Notes under the pieces: generated by a model
Databases searched by the model: none
The model's input: only the letters and a program-made list of their open reading frames with translations
What the model was told of the DNA's origin: nothing
Shown here: piece after piece, positions 33,076-43,168 of the stretch
How the letters are laid out: each line of letters opens with the position of its first letter
How positions within the stretch are numbered: position 1 is the first letter of the stretch
Assembly: GCA_009760855.2 (NCBI GenBank)
Contig: WPIO01000012.1
Coordinates: 4,298,001 to 4,362,000 of the forward strand
Direction of reading: 5' to 3'
Source: Cristatella mucedo
Taxonomy: Eukaryota > Bryozoa > Phylactolaemata > Cristatellidae
DNA: 64,000 bases
Translations under genes and position numbers: made by a program

Positions 33076-33329
33076 ATCACCACGACAATGAAACAAACTC
33101 CAGTACCTAACTTTTTACCATGAGCTAGAACTCCAGTACTTAACTTTTTGCCGTGAGATAGAACTCCAGCTCCAGTAGATCTAAGCTTAACAAACTTTGA
33201 CTATTTACTTTCACAGATCACACAAATTGCTTTAATCATTTGTCTAAGGCCTTTTGTGCTATCTATCTCGACAAAATCTTCATGAATACCATCTGTAGGC
33301 TTTTTGCATTTTAAGCAGTAAATTTCCAT
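33072..33329 (-). pseudogene. Small zinc-ribbon protein with C-terminal repeats, one in-frame TAG
   Basis: Minus strand. MEIYCLKCKKPTDGIHEDF gives the first CxxC and AICVICESK the second, as in the DUF5679-type zinc ribbons found in Polintons and large DNA viruses. A TAG follows (33201-33203), and the same frame continues with a repeated unit (G-V-L-S-H-G-K-K-L, G-V-L-A-H-G-K-K-L) before stopping at 33072. The role is unknown; a nucleic-acid-binding role is usual for such ribbons. Confidence 0.65.
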
Positions 33330-33362
33330 TTATATAATATAAAAACTTTTTCAGTATAGGAA

Positions 33363-34034
33363 ATGTCTCTTTGAGTAAGGGCGTTTAATTTTGGGCAAGA
33401 TGTAGATACTGGGCATAAGGAACATTCACCTAATGTTCCAATCAGAGCTTTAGTTTTAGGTCCAAGTGGTTCAGGTAAGTCTCAACTTATCGCGAATTGC
33501 ATATTTTTTGGAATGGTTAATTATGATTGTTTTACGATTATTGCTTCAAGTTTATATCAAAATTTATTTCGCTAACTTATGTCAATGACAAAAGAAAACA
33601 AGGCATATTCTTGGATTAACGGAATTGATGCTATGCCGGAAGTAGACTGGTATAAGAACTGCAAGAATGTAGTTGCACTTGATGATTTAATGAATGAGGA
33701 TCAAAGTAAAATATTAGATTATTTCACGCGAGGAAGACATAAAGGTCTGAATATTTTCTATCTTGCTCAAGGCTTTATTAATATACCTAGGAGAGAAATT
33801 AGAAATAATGTAAATCTAATAGTAATCTTTAAGCAAAACACAACTGACATTGAGTATATCCGTGATGCATATGTTGGAGATATTGATAAGAAACAATTTA
33901 GAGAATGGGTCAACTCTTGTACTAGAACCCGTTTTGGTTATTGCATATTAAATCTAACTAAGACTGAATCGGAAGGCAGATTTTGGTCTGTTGATTCAGA
34001 AGGAAAAGAATCAATGACATTTTTTAATTATTAA
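33363..34034 (+). pseudogene. A32/FtsK-like genome packaging ATPase, two in-frame stops
   Basis: The frame from the ATG at 33363 to the TAA at 34034 is 223 codons. Walker A is GPSGSGKS (about 33451-33474). Walker B is VVALDDLMNED (33670-33702, hydrophobic strand then DD). The sensor-like FYLAQGF follows, with TRTRFGYCIL nearer the end. This is the HerA/FtsK-type ATPase that drives DNA into capsids of Polintons, virophages and poxviruses (A32). It is disabled by a TGA at codon 4 and a TAA near 33571. It diverges from the zinc-ribbon gene with a 33-bp gap. Confidence 0.87.
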
Positions 34035-34047
34035 TAAATATAGTAAA

Positions 34048-35240
34048 ATGTTTAATGGAAAAATTTACTCGAGTGGTAAAAAACCTTACAAAGGAAGTGT
34101 TCAAGAGGCATTAGATTATGAAACTAAACTGCAAAATCTGCAAGATGTAAGAGATGCAAATATTATAGAAAAATCCAGTGAGATACAAGGAATAGAATCG
34201 GAAATTGCTGTAAGATATGCTGCTGAGCATAGACTAAACGAGCAAGCATTAGAGAGATCTACTGATAACTCAGGTAAAGTTGTTGTTGAGAAACTTAAAA
34301 GAATTAGACCTAAACTTTCTTTTCGGATAGAAAACAAAGAACAACTGTAGAAAGTTTTAGAATACAAACACAAACCAGACATATCTAGTGCTATTCAAAA
34401 AGCAAGAACAGCTGTTAGTGGAGGAAAGCATAAAAAAAGCGATTACTATTGCAAATCAAGCCAAGACATATGCAGCAAATCCAGAAATACGAGAAGCTAT
34501 TGATGCTGCTCAAAAAGGTTTAGCTGAAGAGTTAAATATAAAACCAACTACTGGCACACCGAAGATAACTGCAGTAGATTTTGATAAAGCTGAATTAATT
34601 AAATTACTTAATGAAAAAATGAATATATACCAGGTATGTAAAAAGAATAATAAATGAGATTGATATTACAAATAAAGATTTAAAACTATATGAACTTGGG
34701 GTAAAACTTAATAAGGAAAAAATGTATACTGCTGAAAAAGAACTAGAACAAACTGCTCATGATATCTTAGAATACACAACTGATTATTAAACTAAGTTTG
34801 ATGATAAACAAATGGAAGAAGTAGATAAATTATATGAAGCAACAGTTGATATAAAGAAATATTTACTTGGTATTATTGGAGCAAAGAAAACTGGTAGACT
34901 ATCTAATCAAGTAAAAATGATTGTTAAAAATCTTAGCAAAGAAAATCTTTCCAATGTTATTTCAGAGTTAGATAAAAAAAAAAGTGTACAAGAACAAAGA
35001 GTTTTAGATTATTGAAGACCTAGAGTTGGCAAAGGAATAGAAGTAATACCAGTAGTTGTAAAGAATGATTCAGAAGTATTTGACAAGATAGATTTGTGGA
35101 TTCGTGAGCTTGCTGCTGGAAATACTGGAGTAGTAAATTCTATTAGTGCTGCTGTTGATTAACTTTCAAAATCTAGAAAAGTGCCAAAGTCATACATTGC
35201 TAAAATTAATGAACTTTTATATGATATAGAAAATGTCTGA
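34048..35240 (+). pseudogene. Long coiled-coil virion protein, unknown, multiply broken
   Basis: Frames 34048-34350, 34388-34657, 34812-35015 and the piece ending at the TGA 35238-35240 form one rightward gene of about 395 codons with stops and shifts. The N-terminus is MFNGKIYSSGKKPYKGSVQE. The rest is charged and helical (repeated E/K/L heptad-like stretches). Its end overlaps the next start (ATGTCTGA), as in tightly packed viral operons. No family is recognised. The position between ATPase and minor capsid genes suggests a structural part. Confidence 0.5.
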
Positions 35241-36106
35241 TCTTCTTGGTGTAGCTAAAGATATTCTAAAAAATGTTGAGTCAATCAAAAAGGGTAATGC
35301 TGCAAATAAAGAGGGGTACATTTTTTTCTTTTACAGGAACTAGTAATCCAATTAGAATTCGAATTAGTGATCCTATAAAACTTAAGAATAAAAACATTAA
35401 AGTTTCCTTTAAAAAGTTTGTTGGAACTAATTCTATTAAGAACATTACATCATCTTATAATACTTTTGTGTATAGACTTGTTGGTGGTTCTGAGCGAGTA
35501 GTAAGAGTACCACCTGACATATATGCTGCTGTATCTGATGATGTAAATGTTAGTATAGTAGATGCAATACATAATTCTATTGTTTTATCTGGAAGTGATA
35601 AGTTTGTCTTAGGTTTTGATACTGCTACTTCTAATTCTTGGATTACTATGCCTACTGGGTTTACATTTGTTGCTGTTAAATCTACTGTAGCTCCATTACT
35701 TGGATTTACTGGAACTGTTTATACAACAGACAAGAAACTTCCATTAGATATATGTAGTGCAGCTCCTGGAAAAAAGTTTACACAAGTAGTTGTAGATCCA
35801 GCAGAAAAAATTACTTCAGAGAATGAAGTTTTTGTTTCTGATCTAAACTTAATTCTTATAAACGGTAATTTGGTTGGTAATGAAACAAGTTATATAAATA
35901 ATATCGAAACACAGGCTCTAAGAAGTTTCGCTTATAATTTCTATCCTTGGGAACAAATGGTATATGAGCCAAATACTCTTGAATATCACAATCTTGTTGG
36001 TGATTCTATTTCTGATTTATTTATTACTATTACAGATCAAAACTTGAAGGTCTTAGATTTGGGTTCTCAGCAAATTACTGTTGTAATAGAAATTATTGAA
36101 ATATAA
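35233..36106 (+). pseudogene. Minor capsid (penton-like) protein 1, single frameshift
   Basis: Starts MSDLLGVAKDILKNVESIKK and shifts frame near 35315. It then runs open to 36106 (GTFFSFTGTSNPIRIRI ... LFITITDQNLKVLDLG), about 290 residues in all. It is beta-rich throughout, as for a jelly-roll vertex protein. The homologue in copy B (52845-52132) keeps ETQALRSF followed by PW and MVYEPNTxEYHN, so this block is under constraint. The penton assignment rests on position (two genes before the capsid protein) and beta content, not on a firm motif. Confidence 0.65.
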
Positions 36107-36113
36107 TATAAGA

Positions 36114-36930
36114 ATGTCAATAAGAATAACTGGAACTACCAGTTCATATTAAAAAACTGTTGTTCCTCCGTTAATGCTTGGATGTGATTCTGGTTATCAC
36201 AAAATAGGCTTACGGAGAGTTGAGTTTACATACACAAACAGAATAATATCAAATATTACTACTGGTGTAAACGATATGCTTTGGTATAAAGTGATTATGG
36301 CAAATGTTAACAATTTCTCAGTTGCTCTCCCAGAAGGATGTTATGATAGTCAAAATATTGTCCTTGCAATAAATCAAGCTCTAGGAAAAGCTGGCTCACT
36401 TTACAATGTTGGTAATAGAAATAGTACTGGAATAAAATTTAGTGTTGATGCAGATGATAGAATAATAATGCAAGTTGTTTGTGATTATCTTGCATTACTT
36501 TGAACTAATTCTGGTGTAATTAATTCAATTGGTGATACTCTAGGTTTTGATTCAAACCAGCAAGGTACATTCACCATATGAGGCAATAGAAAAAGCAATG
36601 TATTTCTCTGGAACTTACAAGGCTTGGAATAAAATGCAATTGCCTGACAATTCTTGAGTAAAATGGATGAGTATTGATTGTGATTTTGTAGATCCTAATA
36701 GAAACTATGATGAACATAAAAATGGGTTTTTAGGGCAATCTTCATCTTTATGTTTAATTGATATTGATCCAGGAGAGAAAATTAACGTACATGTTCTGAA
36801 CGTTTTAGTCTTGCCTACTCGTGGAGATATTTATGGTATTAGCAATATTAGAATTAGTTTAAATGATCAAAACAGAAATAAAATAAATACTATTACAGAT
36901 GTTGTAGCTAAAATAGAAATTTCAAAATAA
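36114..36930 (+). pseudogene. Minor capsid protein 2 (penton/vertex-like), broken
   Basis: The ATG at 36114 follows AATATAAGA. It is a frame of about 270 codons with stops at about 36150 and 36501 and shifts near 36580-36660. The conserved signature is KIGLRRVEFTYTNRIISNIT; later IKFSVDADDRIIMQV and GDTLGFDSNQQGTF; the end is RISLNDQNRNKI. Copy B has two tandem versions (52116-51190 and 51179-50320). The S-L-N-D-Q-N ending resembles the T-D-Q-N ending of minor capsid 1, which suggests the two genes are related by an old duplication. Confidence 0.62.
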
Positions 36931-36936
36931 TATTGG

Positions 36937-37550
36937 ATGGGTAGCTATGCTAGAATTAGTCATGGTAGGATAACTGGTGGAAAATATCATGGTTTTGGTA
37001 TACTTGATAAGATAATTGATGGTGTTGGAAAAGCAGCTCCTGTGCTTACTGGGCTAACTGGACTTAGTATGAACATTGCTAACAAAGGAATTGAAATGCA
37101 TCAGGTGAGAAAATTAACTGAGTAGCAGACAAAGAAAGAAAAGATTGACCAGGAATATGCTAATAAACGAAGGGAACTTGATGACAAACTTGATGAGGGA
37201 AGAGGAAAGCAAAAACTTGAGTATGAGTTGGAGAAACGTAAAAAAGAAGATTATGATAGCAAGATGAAAAAGATGGATCTTGAAAGAAAACGAGCGATGT
37301 TTGATAAACTTAAATCAAAAAGCAAAATGAAATACAAAAGAAAAATTGAGGATTCTGAAACTCAAGATTATTCAGAAACGTTAAAAGAAAATGATCCTCA
37401 GGCATATACAGAAATAGAATGAGTTATACAATAGAAATCTGCTGTTCCTGTTATTATGTCAGGGCCTGGTGGATATGGCGGAAATATGAAAAAAATTGGT
37501 GCTGATTTATACATTCAGAATAAGAAATACATTTTTACTTTTTTATATAG
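36937..37550 (+). pseudogene. Basic coiled-coil virion protein with Gly-rich ends, in-frame stops
   Basis: Starts MGSYARISHGRITGGKYHGF. A hydrophobic/Gly segment (GKAAPVLTGLTGLSMNIANK) precedes a very long Lys/Glu coiled coil (37130-37400), and the end is PGGYGGNMKKIGADLYIQNK. Stops occur at 37123, 37420 and 37432. Copy B (50319-49715) has the same layout. An internal DNA-associated or scaffold protein is plausible but unproven. In copy A its last frame runs into the capsid frame; in copy B a TAG inside the TATATAG motif separates the two. Confidence 0.55.
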
Positions 37551-37557
37551 AGAAGAA

Positions 37558-39091
37558 ATGGCAAGTGCACCAATTGATACTATACTAGAATTGGGTGATC
37601 CTGGTTTTCCTAACTTTAAAACTAAAGATTATCTATACAGAGAGTTTTACCAAAGCAATGGAAATGAGACTAATAGTATTGCAAACAAGTTAGTTACATT
37701 TACTGTTCCTGGCGAACAACAACTTTGCAATGTGTTGACAGATGCTTATCTTCTGCTTGAAGGACAATTGCAAGTCCAAACGACTGCTGCTGGAAATTTT
37801 GCAGCACCTACTAGAACTCTTGCTGCTGGATCTGTTAACAATGCTGGAGCATGGATGTTTAGCTCGATGAGAATTAGACTTGGTGTGGAAGAAATAGAAA
37901 GTTATTCATTGAAAGAAGGCTCTGGAAGTGTTTCAACTCTTATTGGATTACTTACATATCCAAACGATTATAACAGAAAGGAAAGGACCTGCAACTGGCT
38001 GGAAGAAAGATGAAGCAAGTTCATTTGATAATCTGTATACAGGTAGCAGTTCTTATGTTAGTCCAAACGCATCTGCAGCATCTTCTAGTAACACTAGGTT
38101 TGCTTACAGAAGAGGCATTTCGAGTGTCTTAGCGGATAATGTAGGAGCTTTTAGTATCTCACTTCCACTTTCAAGATTGTCTGGATTTTGTGCAGATATG
38201 AATAAGATTCTTTATAATATTTCATTTACACTTGAGATGACGCGAGTTGGTGGAAGTGACTTTGATGCTATTATGACTGGCACATCAGGAGCTGCTGCTA
38301 ATACTAATTCAATGACATTTAGAAGTGCTGTTGGAGCTGCTAATGATGGGCTTTGGAATGCATTTAAGATTAATATGTCAAAAATGAGGCTAATGGTTCC
38401 TTGTGTTATTCCTAAAGAAACTATTCAAAGAGTACTTGCTGATGCGTCAAGTGAAAGAGCATAGAAAATTAGACTTAATTACAGAGTCAGACGTTATGAG
38501 AATATGACACTAACAAACTTTAGCCAAGGTCTAAAATATACTAGAACTCTATCTGTGCCAAACACTATTGATAAAATTAGGTGGTTGATTGTTTCTGCAC
38601 AGAATACAAACAAATATAATGATTACGCTGGAAATCCATTCACATACAATCAGTGGGATATTAAAAATGTGACGGTTCTTGCTAATGGTTCAAAGCAATA
38701 TGCTACTGTTGCTAGAAGTAGTTATCCAAAAGACGGAAAATGCTCAACAGAATATCTAGATTTTTCTCAGTTCAGAAAGCAATATCTTGGATTAAATGAA
38801 GTTACAGAACCAGTTGGTGTAACTTTTCCAGAATGGCTAATGCTATATCCAATTTATGTTGTTGATCTCCAATACAATGATGAACCTTTAAGAATCACTT
38901 CAAAACTTGATGTAAGCATTGAGTTCAACTCTCAAATACCTTCAGCTATTGTCGTTGTTAATGCTGCTACAAGTATTACGGTTCATTATTTAACTATTTG
39001 TTAGAACACTGCTGAGCTTACTTCTAATGGTAATGGTTCACCATTTACATGCAGTAAAGGGACATTTGCTTATGATGGAACTGACATTTAA
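37558..39091 (+). pseudogene. Major capsid protein (double jelly-roll type), broken
   Basis: About 511 codons from MASAPIDTILELGDPGFPNF, chosen as start because TTATATAG (37543-37550) precedes it and copy B starts at the same residue. Landmarks: the N-terminal DYLYREFYQSNG; the middle LSGFCADMNKILYNI and MTRVGGSDFDAIMTG; RLMVPCVIP; DKIRWLIVSAQN; FRKQYLGLNEV; WLMLYPIYVVDLQYND; and the last beta segment ending FAYDGTDI. Length, position after the minor capsid genes and the paired beta-rich halves fit a Polinton/adintovirus hexon-like protein. Defects: a frameshift near 37970 and TAGs at about 38462 and 39002. Confidence 0.82.
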
Positions 39092-39119
39092 AGAAATTTA
39101 TTTTTAGAAATACATTGAA

Positions 39120-39940
39120 TAAATTTAATTTTGTGAGAGGTTCAGATGAGTGGAAAAATCAATGTCTTTGAATATTAGAGGCTCAGAAGTTTACTCAGTG
39201 CTTGGAAATGATTTAGTATTTGGAGATCAGAGTGAAACTGATATAGAATTAATTGCTAACAGAAAACTAAAAAATATATTGCTAACAATTCTAGTATGAG
39301 ATATCCTCCAATGTTGTTTGGTAAAGCATTTAAACCTATTGCTGCAAAGTTTTTAGAAATGAAACTTAAAGTAAAACTTGATAATGCAAACGATTGTTTT
39401 AGTAGTGATGGTGTATACAGATATTCTCCTGATGGAATAATAGATAACAATACCTTAGTAGAAATAAAATGTTTATGGAGCAGAAATGTTATTGATGATT
39501 TTATAACTAAACAATATCATGCGCAATGCTTATTAGCTTTACATGTTTTTAAACTTAGTGAATGCTTTTACTCTGAGTTTGAGATTTTTGTTCCTGGATT
39601 AATATGTGAAGAACCTCCACTAGATTACATAGCAGCTGGTAATGTAAGAATACCTAATACTGATTTGGATATGCCGCTTAGAGACCATTTTTTATGCTAA
39701 TACTTAAAGATGAAAAGTATTTTGATTTTGATATGATAAGCAAGTATGGCAGATTTAAATAATAAGAAAGCAAATGGTTACGATATAAAGTATTATATAA
39801 GAAGATGTTTGATCCAAGTGATTGAAGATGATGATCCTTGTAGATTTGTTAGAATAGTTCCTGTTGTTAAAGAAGTGTTAGATAAATCAAAAATTATAAT
39901 TAATAACTATGTAGATGATTCGAAGACATTATTGCAATGA
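39120..39940 (+). pseudogene. YqaJ/lambda-exonuclease-type nuclease (PD-(D/E)XK), frameshifted
   Basis: The N-terminus has RGSDEWKNQ (the YqaJ x-G-S-x-E-W motif), then VYSVLGNDLVFGD. After a frameshift, MRYPPMLFGKAFKPIAAKFL leads to the catalytic core YRYSPDGII (Asp) and LVEIKCLWSRN (E-x-K), with the downstream KQYHAQCLLALHVF (Gln motif). Family members resect double-stranded DNA ends in recombination and replication. A second shift near 39690 separates the C-terminal part, which ends at 39940. Copy B (46979-47820) conserves all catalytic residues. The 3' end overlaps the start of the fiber gene. Confidence 0.82.
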
Positions 39941-40893
39941 CAATGTAAGTAGAATAAATGGCTACATATTGTCAGATCTTGATGCAGATGGAAATATAAT
40001 AATTAATATGAGAGATTCTGTAAATGATAGTGATGCTGTAACAAAAGCATATGTGGATGTGAACTTGATTTTAGATAGTGGTACTTCTTTAAACTTACAG
40101 GATAGGCCAGTTACAAATCTTGCTCCAGGAGTTAATCCAACAGTTGCTGTTAATGTAAGTCAAGTATCAAACTATGTCAAGAAATCTGGAGATACAATGA
40201 CTGGAGATTTAAATATGAATAGTTTTGCTATTACGTCTACATATTGGAATTCTAGTCTTACTACTCCAACAGTTTTACCTGATGATTTTTGTGTTACTTA
40301 TGGAGGATTAAAACGAGATGTGTTATGGAAGAATTCTCCTGCTACAGCAAACTTAAATATGAATAATAACTCTATAATCAATGTTGCTGAACCTGCTATT
40401 TTTTCAGATGCTGCGACAAAGTCATATGCTGATAGAACAGTTAAAAAAATAACAGAAGTTGTTGTACTTACATTTAATCCGAGAGCAATGAGTTGTATTA
40501 ATAATATTTCTACTGCATACTCTTGGACAAATAAAAATAGTCCTCCACTAATAATACTAAGCGCAATGGTTGTTGGATCGTCTAACTGTATACAACTAAA
40601 GCCTAGCAGCGATACGACAATAGTGTCAGGAGATATACGTGCTATAAATACATCACCGACTGTAACTGATTTAAAGTATTATGCATACTTTACTAGAGTT
40701 CCGATAGAATATTATTATGTTCATAACCTAGGAAATATGAATGTTAATCTATTATTTTCTTACATAAGTACCTGAAAAATATAGATGGACTAATAAAACA
40801 AATAATTCTTTCAATTTTGTTGCTTTATGCTTACCTTTTACTAGCGGAAATAGTTTTGCTATATGCATTATTGATTCATGTTCTAAACAATGA
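39915..40893 (+). pseudogene. Fiber-like protein 4 (conserved in both copies), frameshift near end
   Basis: The start at 39915 overlaps the exonuclease end and matches the start used in copy B (47022). The frame is open to 40775; one shift then adds about 40 residues to the TGA at 40891-40893. It has three shaft repeats (GYILSDLDADGN, then MRDSVNDSDAVTKAYVD; KKSGDTMTGDLNMNSFAITS; ANLNMNNNSIINVAEPAIF, then SDAATKSYADR), then a globular beta-rich C-terminal region (AYSWTNKNSPPLIIL). This is the architecture of trimeric phage tail fibers and adhesins. A virion spike role is inferred. Confidence 0.75.
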
Positions 40894-41197
40894 TGATTGC
40901 AGAATAACTCAGAACACCTTTTTTAAAGTGTTTCTTTGCTAAGCAATATATTTTTGTAGGTCTTTGTTTAGAATATTTATTCCTTGCATAATAACAATCT
41001 GCACAAATAATTATTTTGTAATTTCTTAAAATACCATAATCGAAATATGTTTCTGTGCTATCTAAATCGCAGATATCGCAACGCATTTCATACTTTAACT
41101 TGGGTCTTCGTTTAAGCTTTTTGCAAACAGAATGACCTGACTCTAAGTATTCAATTTCGCTAAATTATGTTGAACAAGTATGACACAATATTTCCAT
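40883..41197 (-). pseudogene. Cys-rich zinc-finger protein, one in-frame stop
   Basis: The minus-strand ATG is at 41195-41197. The first motif is LCHTC; a TAA follows at codon 11; the frame continues with MRCDICDLDSTETYFDYG and IIICADCYYARN, giving three CxxC pairs. Copy B (45741-45990) has the same pattern. The gene diverges from integrase across 9 bp and converges on the fiber gene, overlapping it by about 11 bases. A DNA-binding or regulatory role is possible. Confidence 0.62.
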
Positions 41198-41206
41198 TTC
41201 TATAGA
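41198..41206. promoter_or_regulatory. 9-bp bidirectional start region (TTCTATAGA)
   Basis: The start codons of the zinc-finger gene (minus) and integrase (plus) are separated by only 9 bases containing the palindrome TCTATAGA. In copy B the equivalent gap (45732-45740) is also 9 bases and contains CTATAGAG. Conservation of spacing and motif in two diverged copies supports a shared bidirectional control element. Confidence 0.55.
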
Positions 41207-42115
41207 ATGTCATTTTTAACTCTAAATGAAAGGAAAAATGAAGGGAAATTTAATCCTGAGTCTGATATAAGCCAGATATTCAAACCAAGACCAAAAGTAA
41301 TTCCAAAGGGTTTCTTTAATATAGCGAAACCTAATGAAAGCCATCAAGCAGACATTTTGTATCTGCCGAATGATTCTGGTTACAAATATGCTTTGAGTGT
41401 TATTGATGTTGCTAGCAGATATAAAGACTCGAGACCAGTTAAAACAAAGTCTTCTAAAGAGGTAACACAAGCCATAATAGATATTTATGAAAATAGTTTA
41501 TTGAAATGGCCAAGGAAGATAACAGCAGATCCTGGAACTGAGTTTCAAGGAGAATTTATGAAAGAAATGAAAAGACATGAAATACAAGTTATGGAAGCTA
41601 CTAGTAAAAAGAGTGTTGCACTTGTTGAAAGAATGAATAGAACTCTAGCAGAAAGAGCATGTATTGCACAATATGAAAAAGGATTAGAAAATAATAATAG
41701 TGGAGATTATAATATAAATAAAGAATGGATTTATAATTTACCAAAGATTATTGATTATCTATATAATAGTGTTACAAGATCAATTGGTGAATAACCTGCA
41801 AAGGCAATAACAAAAGAATCAGTAGAACTGAGTATACCAAAAAATCATAGAAAAGTTGGAGAACAGGAAACAATATTAGAACTTGGAACAACTGTTAGAT
41901 ATTTACTAGTACCAGGTGAAGGAGAGGATGAAAAAAGAAGAAGAGCTACAGATCCAATATGTAGTTTAACTAAACATACTATTGTTAGAATAATGGTATT
42001 GAAAAAACAACCGATGCGTTTTTGGATACATGATATTACGAGAAGTTTTGCTAGAGAGGAATTGCAAGTGATAAAGCAAGAGGAGTATTTTTTCTTTGTG
42101 AACGTTCTGCTATAA
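41207..42115 (+). pseudogene. Retroviral-type (DDE) integrase of copy A, one in-frame stop
   Basis: 302 codons from the ATG at 41207 (an upstream in-frame ATG at 41180 lies inside the divergent gene). Catalytic core: HQADILYLPND (first Asp), KITADPGTEFQGEF (second Asp), VALVERMNRTLAERA (Glu about 33 residues later). C-terminal part: TTVRYLLVPGEG...KRRRATDPICSL, a chromo-like or DNA-binding tail typical of Polinton integrases. A TAA at 41792-41794 interrupts between core and tail. The 3' end overlaps the opposite gene X. It inserts the element into the host genome. Confidence 0.85.
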
Positions 42116-42477
42116 TATCATCAAACTCTTCTTTTGTAACTACTTCATCAGATAAAGCATCCGTTATTTGTGAAATAAATTCTGAGTTAGAATTGAGAGT
42201 ACATTTTTTTCTTGTATCTATTTCAACTAAAACACCATCAACTGCCATTAGCATTGCTGTTAATGCTGAGAGAACAGAGACTACATTAGTTATATCTGGA
42301 TGTGTGTGAATATGTGTTGTAGAAGCTGTAGCTCCTAAAGCTACTACTATATTTATTGTTTTAATTATATATCTCACTCTTGTTAGCTGTGTTAGACATG
42401 ATCTAACTGTAATGTTATATGCAACTATTTCATCATATCTTTGAAGAAATTTTTTTTCTTAAATCTGCCGTTTTCCT
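42051..42477 (-). pseudogene. Conserved unknown viral gene X (copy A)
   Basis: Minus strand; the clear open part is 42377-42051, extended upstream by a frame carrying SCLTQLTRVRYIIKTI. Copy B (44488-44851, plus) has the same order: a G/S-C-L-x-x-L-T-R-x-R-Y segment, a hydrophobic stretch (MLMAVDGVLVEID / MISSVDGVLNEID), then Q-I-T-D/N-x-L-S-D-x-x-x-T-K-E-E-F. The C-terminal part is acidic. It is positioned last but one at the integrase end. No known family is recognised. Preservation in two lineages suggests it mattered to the virus. Confidence 0.6.
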
Positions 42478-42518
42478 ATAATTATTAAAAGTTTTTCAAT
42501 TCTTGGAAATTGGTCCAT

Positions 42519-43049
42519 CTATTTTAATTTCCTTTTACACACTATTTTAATTCTATTTAAAGTATGTTTAATATAATTTTTACACTTGAGCATGTGTGAA
42601 GAGAATGTGCAATTCTGTAAATCAATATCAAATATTTCACTATCATAAAGTAGAAAATCACGTGGTAAATTCTGCATTAATTCTTTTTTGCTTTGAAGAT
42701 AAACTAATTCTGGATTAGGAAAAGATTTAATTAAAATATTTCTTGCATTATCAATAGCAAAACCATTAATATTTAACCAAAAGTCCGTAGTGGCAAGTTT
42801 CTCATCTAAATGAACACTAAAACCTTTATCTATTTTTGCATTGCATTTACCTTTCAAAAAATGTCTAGCAAGTAAGCAAGAGACTAAACAAGATCCAACT
42901 ATTCTTCTACTAGGAAATTCTTCAGCAACAGTTTCTAGAGTTTGCTTAATTTCACCACCTAGTTTTTGTAAGGATAAGCTATAATTACTTTTAAAAGAAG
43001 ATTCAATCTCTCCCTCACGCCGTGAAAATGAATTTATGTCAGACATCAA
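42519..43049 (-). CDS. Intact unknown viral gene Y, 175-176 residues
   Basis: An open minus-strand frame; starts at 43049 or 43046 are equally good (MMSDIN). It contains RRIVGSCLVSCLLARHFLKG (a buried-Cys helix) and later DFWLNINGFAIDNARN. The spacing of a Cys-bearing helix followed by a W-L-x-I-N-G-x-x-I-D strand recalls small papain/transglutaminase-like folds, where a His stands just before the W-x-x-x-x-G; here that place is Asp-Phe. This is only a resemblance. Basic C-terminus. Copy B lacks it at the gypsy junction. Confidence 0.55.
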   Translation of the reverse strand: MMSDINSFSRREGEIESSFKSNYSLSLQKLGGEIKQTLETVAEEFPSRRIVGSCLVSCLLARHFLKGKCNAKIDKGFSVHLDEKLATTDFWLNINGFAIDNARNILIKSFPNPELVYLQSKKELMQNLPRDFLLYDSEIFDIDLQNCTFSSHMLKCKNYIKHTLNRIKIVCKRKLK

Positions 43050-43070
43050 ATAATATATAATAATTTTTCT

Positions 43071-43168
43071 TTAAATCAAATTTAGAAACTCTGAAAAAAA
43101 ATTCAATGATATATAACAACTAAATGTTTGCAATGTTGTAAGTAGTCTATTGTTTTCCATTGCGCCGA
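43071..43168. other. Right edge of copy A, boundary unresolved
   Basis: AT-rich until about 43150, then GC-rich sequence. Polinton terminal inverted repeats would be expected here, but I cannot find a matching partner at the truncated left end, nor next to gene X of copy B. Confidence 0.3.

Larger units (their letters stand above)
23722..43070 (+). mobile_element. Integrated Polinton/Maverick-type (adintovirus-like) virus, copy A
   Basis: About 19 kb of AT-rich sequence with densely packed, largely intronless genes. The set defines Polintons: protein-primed family B DNA polymerase, retroviral-type integrase, adenovirus-type protease, A32/FtsK-like packaging ATPase, double jelly-roll-type capsid protein and minor capsid genes. 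The left end is lost (the polymerase lacks its N-terminal half) and no terminal inverted repeat can be shown at either end. Several genes carry single stops or frameshifts; others (32121-32609, 39915 onward, 42519-43049) are open. It is an endogenous relic of moderate age. Confidence 0.92.

Noticed and set aside
36937-39091. A natural fusion of the coiled-coil protein and the capsid protein
   Set aside because: In copy A the frames connect only through an indel near the start motif; copy B has a stop inside that motif, so they are two genes.
32638-41794. Alternative genetic code or programmed stop readthrough in the viral genes
   Set aside because: TAA, TAG and TGA all occur inside frames, together with frameshifts, while other genes use them as normal stops. 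Decay explains this better.
43071-43168. Terminal inverted repeat of the viral element
   Set aside because: No matching inverted partner could be found by eye at 23.7 kb or 44.35-44.5 kb; the ends appear to be lost.
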